The notes under the pieces were generated by a model. It was not told the origin of the DNA and searched no databases. It saw only the letters and a list, made by a program, of their open reading frames with translations. The position numbers and the translations under genes are program-made. A stretch of 5,256 nucleotides of DNA from Muribaculaceae bacterium (GTDB lineage Bacteria > Bacteroidota > Bacteroidia > Bacteroidales > Muribaculaceae): assembly GCA_009775195.1 (NCBI GenBank), contig VSPF01000178.1, positions 1 to 5,256 on the forward strand, in the 5' to 3' direction. Shown piece by piece: positions 1 to 5,256 of the stretch. How positions within the stretch are numbered: position 1 is the stretch's first letter; each line of letters begins with the position of its first letter.

Positions 1-1892
1 GGATAGAGATAGTGTGCGCGTGTCCAACTGAGGCCGTCCCATACTTTGTTCTGCACGCGAGAAACCTGATACGAACGCAGATATGGGCTGAGGCTCTTGT
101 CTGACATGTTGCCCGTGCCGTTGTCGGGGCTTACGTTGGCTCGGATGATTTTGCCATTGGTGTCTTTGAAGCACTGCGGGTGGCGACGGTTGGCGTAGCA
201 AGTGCCCCAGTACTTGACACCCTCAATCTGATAGGGATTGTCGATAAGCTGGTCCATAGCACTCCATCGGCGCAGGTCGTCCAGGCGGAAGCCTTCGGCG
301 AGCAGTTCGAGACGGCGTTCGCGGCGAATATTGTAAAGCTCGGGCGACACTTTGGCGTTGCGCGAATAAACGCCCCAATCGTACTTGGCTTCTTCTTCAA
401 GGTCGGTGGCCTTGATGGTTACATTATAATCAGGTTCAACGTATGCACGGGTGCGGATAGCACGCCAGTATTTGTCGGCGCTGTCGTCTATTTTGCCGTT
501 AAGTTCGTAGCTTGCTTCCATATAGTTGAGCAATGCCTCAACACCTCGGAAGATAATCGAAGCTCTCGTACGGCCATGGCTGTTGCCACCCTTGGGATAG
601 GTATAGGTAAAGCCTTTCTTGATGCCGATACCGGTGGCGCCCTGTGCAGAGTTCTCCATAAAGGAGCCCATGTTGTTCACCTGAATCTCGTGTCCGCTTT
701 CACCATAGTTGATATAGCAACTGTCGCCGGCGACGAAGATGTGCAGACGCGAGTCGCGGCCCTGGATAGTGGGAGTGAGACCTTCGTCTTCCCAGTCGGG
801 GTCGTATCCCGAGCCGGGAGCATATATAGGCAGACCGTTGCGCATGACGTAAGACTGCATCATGCCGTGCGTCATCTGCAGGCCGGCCTCGTGAGTGCCG
901 AGTGTCACGCCGAGTTCACTGCTGTAAGCGCGATAGAGGAGGACTTCGTCATATCCGTCGAGATTTTCACTACCGAACATATTGAAGTAAGGATTGCGCT
1001 CTATCATGCCGGGGTCGACACCGTTTTCGGCATCGGTGTTTTTTGCCAGACGGTCGACGTATTTATCGGCCACTACTTTCGAGTCTTTGGTAGCTTCCGT
1101 GAAGAAGTATTTGATGTCGGCGTCGATGTCGAAGTCCTTGACATCGTCGGGGTTGCCGGGCCATCCTTTGCCACCGGGGACAAGGGCTGAACCTTTGTGG
1201 TATTTGAGCCAGGTGCCCTCGAAGAGCGCCACACGGCTGCGGAGAAGGCGGGCGCAGTCTTTGTTGAGGCCGTTTTTACCCTTGTCGCTTGTTTCGGGCA
1301 AAAGCTCGATAGCTTTTTCAAGGTCGTCGAGGATGAAATGCGCCACCTTGTGACGCGGCTGACGCCTTGATGAGGCCAACAGCTCGTCGCGTTCTTCGCT
1401 GAGGTAGTCGATGATGATGGGATAGTCTCCGACTTTATTGTAGTAAGTCCAGTAGATATATGCACGGGCGAAGTAGGCTTCGCCGACAGCCTGGTCGATG
1501 GCCGCTTCGCCGCCGCTTATGGTGCCGGCCTCATAGTTCGGCAAGGTCATCTTGAAGAAATAGTTGACGGCACGGATGCGGCTGAAATCCCAGTTGTCGC
1601 TGCCTGAACGAACAAGCCAGTAGCCGGGGGCATAGCGGTCGGGGGCGGCTCCGCTGATTTGGTTGTCGGTACCGTTGTCGATGCCGAAAGTGCCGAAACC
1701 ATAGTCGTAGTTGCTGTGCGAGTCGAGCCAGGTGTAAAAACGCTGGGTAAAGGAGCGGAGATTGTCTTCACTTGTGAAGAAAGTATCCGGAATCAGGCTG
1801 CTCTCCGGCTCCCTGTCGAGATAGTCGTCGCACGATGCCAGAGTTACGGCCGCACCGGCAAGTAATATCGCTGATATATATTTGTTGAACAT
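1..1892 (-). CDS. SusD/RagB-family nutrient-binding outer-membrane lipoprotein, 3' end cut by window
   Basis: Reading the minus strand from ATG at 1892-1890 gives 630 codons with no stop down to the window edge. The family is recognised from several motifs. Residues 1-20 are a lipoprotein signal peptide ending in a lipobox (VTLASC), with Cys21 as the predicted lipidation site. Acidic residues follow it (DDYLD), as expected of the surface-export signal of Bacteroidota lipoproteins. RIRAVNYF lies at about 105-112. The helical TPR-like motif GEAYFARAYIYWTYYNKVGDYP starts at about 137. GRDSRL is at 378-383, and the C-terminal family signature ERRLELLAEGFRLDDLRRW ends at Trp543. The last visible residues, WTRAHYLY, resemble the usual end of SusD proteins, so probably only some 10-20 codons are missing (inference). 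In this family the protein forms the lid over its SusC partner and binds incoming glycan or peptide at the cell surface. It lies 12 bases after the susC-like gene and is surely co-transcribed with it. The ligand is not evident from the sequence. Confidence 0.95.
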   Translation of the reverse strand, partial: MFNKYISAILLAGAAVTLASCDDYLDREPESSLIPDTFFTSEDNLRSFTQRFYTWLDSHSNYDYGFGTFGIDNGTDNQISGAAPDRYAPGYWLVRSGSDNWDFSRIRAVNYFFKMTLPNYEAGTISGGEAAIDQAVGEAYFARAYIYWTYYNKVGDYPIIIDYLSEERDELLASSRRQPRHKVAHFILDDLEKAIELLPETSDKGKNGLNKDCARLLRSRVALFEGTWLKYHKGSALVPGGKGWPGNPDDVKDFDIDADIKYFFTEATKDSKVVADKYVDRLAKNTDAENGVDPGMIERNPYFNMFGSENLDGYDEVLLYRAYSSELGVTLGTHEAGLQMTHGMMQSYVMRNGLPIYAPGSGYDPDWEDEGLTPTIQGRDSRLHIFVAGDSCYINYGESGHEIQVNNMGSFMENSAQGATGIGIKKGFTYTYPKGGNSHGRTRASIIFRGVEALLNYMEASYELNGKIDDSADKYWRAIRTRAYVEPDYNVTIKATDLEEEAKYDWGVYSRNAKVSPELYNIRRERRLELLAEGFRLDDLRRWSAMDQLIDNPYQIEGVKYWGTCYANRRHPQCFKDTNGKIIRANVSPDNGTGNMSDKSLSPYLRSYQVSRVQNKVWDGLSWTRAHYLY

Positions 1893-1904
1893 AGCTGGTG
1901 ATTT
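1893..1904 (-). other. Intercistronic gap and susD translation start region
   Basis: Only 12 bases (AAATCACCAGCT on the coding strand) separate the susC TAA stop from the susD ATG. There is no Shine-Dalgarno-like purine run here or in the last codons of susC. That is normal for Bacteroidota, where initiation leans little on anti-SD pairing. The tight spacing and absence of a terminator support one transcript and possible translational coupling. The gap is exactly four codons long, so the two genes share one reading frame. Confidence 0.6.
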
Positions 1905-4900
1905 TTAGAAGGTTATGTTTACGCCACAGGAGAAGACCTTCGACAGGGGATAGCAACGGCCGATGCCTAAGTCAGTGGCATAATAGGTGTCGAGTAGTTC
2001 GGGGTCGCCCATCTTGGTAAACTTGGTGATAGTGGCGAGGTTTTCGCCCGAAACAAAGACTCGTGCTTTCTCGATGAAGATTCTGCGTGTCAGCGACTGG
2101 GGCACCGTGTATCCGATAGTGACGTTCTTCAGGCGGCAGTAAGCGGCGTTCTGAAGATATGTAGTGTTGGCTTTGTGGTTCTGAGGGCCGTTGCCATTAT
2201 CCATGAATACACGTGGGTAGTAAGCGTCGACATTGGGACCGAGGGGGTCTTCGGTATCGACGTCGCGGAAGTAGTCGAGATGTGGCTCATAAACGGTGCA
2301 GTGCCATTCGTCGATAGTCGAGCAGCCGAAGAAAGTACTCCATGAACGGGGACGGTGGTCACGCTTGCCCACGCCCTGGAAGAAGACCTTGAGGTCGAAA
2401 CCTTTCCACTGGGCTTCGAGAGTCAGGCCGAAGCAATAGCGCGGAGTGTTGTTGCCGATGACTTTCATGTCGCCTGGATTGTTGGCCGTATTGTCGCCGT
2501 TGTTGATAACGCCGTCGCCGTTCTGGTCGACGAACATGAGGTCGCCGGCGGTCCAGCCGTTTCCGAGAGCAATCTGACCGCGGTGTGGAGCGCTTGGCGC
2601 CTGACCGTGGAAATTGGTGTATGCTTCGTCGAGGGCGTCGAGGTGGGCGTTCATCTGGTCTTTGGAGCGTGCAAGGCCGTTTGACTCGTAACCCCATATT
2701 TCACCCAGTTTCATACCCGGGTAGTATTTCGAGTTGAGGCTCTTGTTCGGGTTGGGATAGTCGTCGATGGTCGTGGTGTGGTCGTAGAGGCTGCCGGTGA
2801 CCGAATAGTAGAAGTCGCCGATGCGGTCGCGCCATGTGATGCCGAGTTCCCAGCCGCGCGATGTCATGGACACATTGTTGGTTGTGGGTGCCGTAGTACC
2901 GAGAACGTCGGGCACTTCGGGGCCGGGGCCTACCATGTCGATGGTCTTGCGGTTGTAGTAGTCGAACGAACCGGTGAGGCGGTTGTTGAACAGGCCCCAG
3001 TCGAAGCCGATGTCCCATGTGCGGTTCTTTTCCCATGTCAGAGTCTCCGAAAGCAGACCGGGCACTTGCGAGAAAGTCGGTTTTTCGCCGCCGACGAGCC
3101 ATTCCGAGGCGTCGGGATAGTAAGGCATCTGCACGTATGTGGGATACCAGTTTGAAGTATTCTGGTTGCCGAGTTTACCCCACGAAGCGCGGAGTTTGAG
3201 GGTATTTACCGTTTGGGCGTAGCCTTCGAAGAATTTTTCCTTGGCGATATTCCAGCCTGCCGATACCGACGGGCTCCATGTCCAGCGATGGTCGCGGCGG
3301 AAACGCGACGAGCCGTCGTAGCGGATATTGGCCTCGATGAGGTAGCGGCCGTCGTAGTCATAGTTGATACGTCCGAACCAACCGGCCGTAGACCATGTCT
3401 TAGAGTAGCCTCCGACACCAATCACGCCGCCGGCGGCGGTATCGAGATACGGCAGGTTGTTAATGAGGCCGTTGCGGTCGGCGGAGAAGCCTTTTGCGTG
3501 CTTCCATTCGCTCTGGAAACCTGCCATCACTTTCATGTTGTGCTTCTCTTTGAAAGTGTGGGAATACTCGGCGTATATGTTGGGGTTGAAGTAGTTACTT
3601 CCCTCATAGGAATTCTTGATACCGGAGCCTTCGGTACCGTAGGGCGATTCACCGCCGATGCCTATCTCGTAAGGGGTACCATCGACATAATGGCCTTCAA
3701 TCATCAGGTAGGAGCGACTGCTGGTGTACGATGCGGTGCGGTAGTTGAAGTCAGCATTGATGTTGAGTCCCTGTATAGGATTGATGAGGAACGAGAATTG
3801 ATGGTCGGTACGGTTGTCGCAAGTCTGATAGCGACCTCCGTCGCGGAAGGCAGGTATCTGGGATTCGATGTTTATGAAGCCATTCGGGTCATATATAGGT
3901 ATGATAGGCCAGTTCTTGGATACGTTATACCACGTTCTGTCAGTCATGTCTGACGGTGCGTCGTACTGGTTGCGTGCCCAGCGGTTGGTGTATCCGAAAT
4001 GGAGCCATTTAGCGATTTCGATGTTGATTTTGGAGGTAATGGTGTAGCGCTGACGGCCGTCGTCGCCATAACGGAGCTGGCCGTCAAGGTCCATAAGGTT
4101 GCCGCTGAAGTAATATTTCACGCGGCCCTGACCGCCTGTAATGCTGACGTTGTGTTCCTGCGAGAAACTGGTCTGGCCGAAGTGTTCGTAGAGCCAGTCA
4201 ACATTGCCGAGCGGCGAGTAAAGGTTTTTCCGGTAGGTTGTCCACAAGGTGGCGTTCGGCATAACGAACATGCTGGGACCTTCGGGATTTTCGAGGTATG
4301 CCTTAAGCTGGTCAAGCTTCTCTTGGGGGAAATATTGTCCTCGGCCGGATGCGATAGAGGCCTGATTCATGACATTCGCCCACGTATAGCTGTCGACCAT
4401 ATGCGGGGTGTTCATGATGTGTGACCATCGGAAAGAGTCGCTGTAATTGATTGTGATTTTGCCTTCTTTACCACTCTTGGTGGTGACCAGAATCACACCG
4501 CCGGCGGCGCGCGTACCGTAGATAGACGAGGCGGCAGCGTCCTTAAGGACTGATATGTTTTCGATGTCGGCGGGGTTGATGAGGTTGAGGTCGCTTTCCA
4601 TTCCGTCGACAAGAACCAAAGGCTCTACCGACGAGCCTACACCGATGGTGCCGACGCCACGGATATTCATCGAACGACGTCCGTCGAGCGCACCGCCATT
4701 CGATGTGCCCTGGATGTCGAGACCGGGAGTTAGGCCCATAAGGGCATCGACGGCAGTCGTAACGGGACGGTCTTTAAGGTCTTCGGACGAGACGGTAGAC
4801 ACAGCGCCGGTGAGGTTGACCTTCTTCTGCGTGCCGAAACCTACGGCTACGACTTCGTTGAGCGACTCGACGTTGTCTTCAAGGACAATGTTGAGTGGAG

Positions 4901-5201
4901 TACCATTCCATTTTGCGTCTTCAGGCTTACAGCCCACAAAAGAAAACCGGATGGTAGTGCCCGTCTTGATTCCGGGCAAAGAGAATTTACCGTCAATATC
5001 GGTAGTGCATCCATTCCGAGTGCCGATTGCAAGAACCGAGACTCCGGCAAGAGGTTCGCCAGTCTGGTCGGTCACAGTACCCGTGGCCGCACCTGTCGAC
5101 TGTGCCGATGCGCCTGAACTTAAGGCAGCGAGCAGGAATGCCGCAAATAGCAGCGCCAGCAGTCGCATAGGCTTTTTAGTTTTTTTCGGAGGATTAAACA
5201 T
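1905..5201 (-). CDS. SusC/RagA-family TonB-dependent outer-membrane transporter
   Basis: This is a complete 1098-residue protein, a usual length for the family. A lysine-rich start (residues 1-13) and a hydrophobic core (about 14-27) ending ASAQ form a Sec signal peptide cleaved near Ala33/Gln34. Residues about 40-108 form a carboxypeptidase-regulatory-like beta-sandwich domain (GTVTDQTGEPLAGVSV, then TDIDGKFSLPG). LNEVVAVGFGTQKK (114-127) is the link to the plug and probably includes the TonB-contact segment. The plug spans about 128-245. It includes LVDGM at 197-201 and the SusC signature NPADIENISVLKDAAASSIYG at 209-229, followed by GGVILVTTKSGK. The rest is the beta-barrel, with family motifs RYDGSSRF (627-634) and LKLRASWGKLGNQN (ending at 681), and a terminal strand ending in Phe1098. 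There is no STN domain ahead of the beta-sandwich domain. The protein imports ligands captured by the downstream SusD partner, using proton-motive force through TonB. The substrate is unknown. ATG at 5201 is taken as the start; Met12 is an alternative that would still leave a full signal peptide. Confidence 0.97.
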   Translation of the reverse strand: MFNPPKKTKKPMRLLALLFAAFLLAALSSGASAQSTGAATGTVTDQTGEPLAGVSVLAIGTRNGCTTDIDGKFSLPGIKTGTTIRFSFVGCKPEDAKWNGTPLNIVLEDNVESLNEVVAVGFGTQKKVNLTGAVSTVSSEDLKDRPVTTAVDALMGLTPGLDIQGTSNGGALDGRRSMNIRGVGTIGVGSSVEPLVLVDGMESDLNLINPADIENISVLKDAAASSIYGTRAAGGVILVTTKSGKEGKITINYSDSFRWSHIMNTPHMVDSYTWANVMNQASIASGRGQYFPQEKLDQLKAYLENPEGPSMFVMPNATLWTTYRKNLYSPLGNVDWLYEHFGQTSFSQEHNVSITGGQGRVKYYFSGNLMDLDGQLRYGDDGRQRYTITSKINIEIAKWLHFGYTNRWARNQYDAPSDMTDRTWYNVSKNWPIIPIYDPNGFINIESQIPAFRDGGRYQTCDNRTDHQFSFLINPIQGLNINADFNYRTASYTSSRSYLMIEGHYVDGTPYEIGIGGESPYGTEGSGIKNSYEGSNYFNPNIYAEYSHTFKEKHNMKVMAGFQSEWKHAKGFSADRNGLINNLPYLDTAAGGVIGVGGYSKTWSTAGWFGRINYDYDGRYLIEANIRYDGSSRFRRDHRWTWSPSVSAGWNIAKEKFFEGYAQTVNTLKLRASWGKLGNQNTSNWYPTYVQMPYYPDASEWLVGGEKPTFSQVPGLLSETLTWEKNRTWDIGFDWGLFNNRLTGSFDYYNRKTIDMVGPGPEVPDVLGTTAPTTNNVSMTSRGWELGITWRDRIGDFYYSVTGSLYDHTTTIDDYPNPNKSLNSKYYPGMKLGEIWGYESNGLARSKDQMNAHLDALDEAYTNFHGQAPSAPHRGQIALGNGWTAGDLMFVDQNGDGVINNGDNTANNPGDMKVIGNNTPRYCFGLTLEAQWKGFDLKVFFQGVGKRDHRPRSWSTFFGCSTIDEWHCTVYEPHLDYFRDVDTEDPLGPNVDAYYPRVFMDNGNGPQNHKANTTYLQNAAYCRLKNVTIGYTVPQSLTRRIFIEKARVFVSGENLATITKFTKMGDPELLDTYYATDLGIGRCYPLSKVFSCGVNITF

Positions 5202-5256
5202 AAAGGTATGATTATGATTTGGTTTAAATTATTTTTACACACTGGTATAACTAAGG
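5202..5256 (-). promoter_or_regulatory. A+T-rich leader upstream of susC-like gene
   Basis: These 55 bases before the susC start are much richer in A and T than the coding sequence. The coding strand contains TAAAAATAATTTAAACC followed by AAATCATAATCATACCTTT directly before ATG. An A-rich, unstructured stretch before the start codon is typical of Bacteroidota translation initiation. I could not find a convincing copy of the Bacteroides -7 element (TAnnTTTG) with a paired -33 TTTG, so the promoter probably lies beyond the window edge. No operator or inverted repeat stands out. Confidence 0.4.

Noticed and set aside
180..1190. Long plus-strand open frame of 336 codons opposite the susD-like gene
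   Set aside because: It lies in the register exactly aligned with the codons of susD, where antisense stops arise only opposite TTA, CTA and TCA codons, and these are rare in this gene. The translation resembles no family I know, while the minus strand encodes an unmistakable SusD.
820..3900. Shared short string CATATATAGG at about 820 and 3891
   Set aside because: Each copy encodes a Pro-Ile-Tyr segment in a different gene (PIYAPG in SusD, PIYDPN in SusC). Ten bases is within chance, and the copies are not flanked by further similarity.
3213..3953. Plus-strand open frame of 246 codons opposite the susC-like gene
   Set aside because: It has the same cause: it is codon-aligned antisense to the SusC barrel region, where TTA, CTA and TCA codons are scarce. 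The SusC reading is fully supported by motifs across this stretch.
4555..5211. Plus-strand open frame of 218 codons across the SusC N terminus
   Set aside because: It is antisense to the signal peptide, beta-sandwich and plug segments of SusC. Its composition (rich in Ser, Arg, Pro and Thr) is typical of a shadow frame.
5202..5256. Possible Bacteroides-type promoter in the leader
   Set aside because: TAATTTAA is only a loose match to the -7 element, with no TTTG at the right distance upstream. I did not call a promoter element.

Overview
The window holds one recognisable unit: a SusC/SusD-type outer-membrane nutrient uptake pair, with both genes on the minus strand. Transcription runs from high to low coordinates, so the susC-like gene (5201 to 1905) comes first and the susD-like gene (1892 down to the window edge) follows after 12 bases. 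This gene pair is diagnostic of Bacteroidota and almost always means a gut-type or environmental Bacteroidales/Bacteroidia genome. By eye the G+C content is about half overall. That is higher than in the best-known Bacteroides species and would fit a Muribaculaceae- or Alistipes-like member, but this placement is a weak inference from composition alone.

Layout on the plus-strand ruler: 1-1892 is the susD-like lipoprotein gene, cut off at its 3' end by the window edge. 1893-1904 is a 12-base intercistronic gap. 1905-5201 is a complete susC-like TonB-dependent transporter gene of 1098 codons. 5202-5256 is an A+T-rich leader upstream of susC, with no promoter that I can name. No RNA gene, mobile element, CRISPR array or terminator is visible, and no stretch longer than 55 bases lacks a gene.

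How the genes work together, from family knowledge: the SusC homologue is a 22-strand outer-membrane barrel with an internal plug, energised by TonB-ExbBD. The SusD homologue is a surface lipoprotein that sits on the barrel as a hinged lid and binds the ligand, usually an oligosaccharide and sometimes a peptide. The pair is normally the core of a polysaccharide utilisation locus, with hydrolases and a regulator nearby. None of those neighbours lies in this window, so the substrate cannot be named. I found no evidence of a previously undescribed system; the findings are modest observations on an otherwise ordinary SusCD pair.
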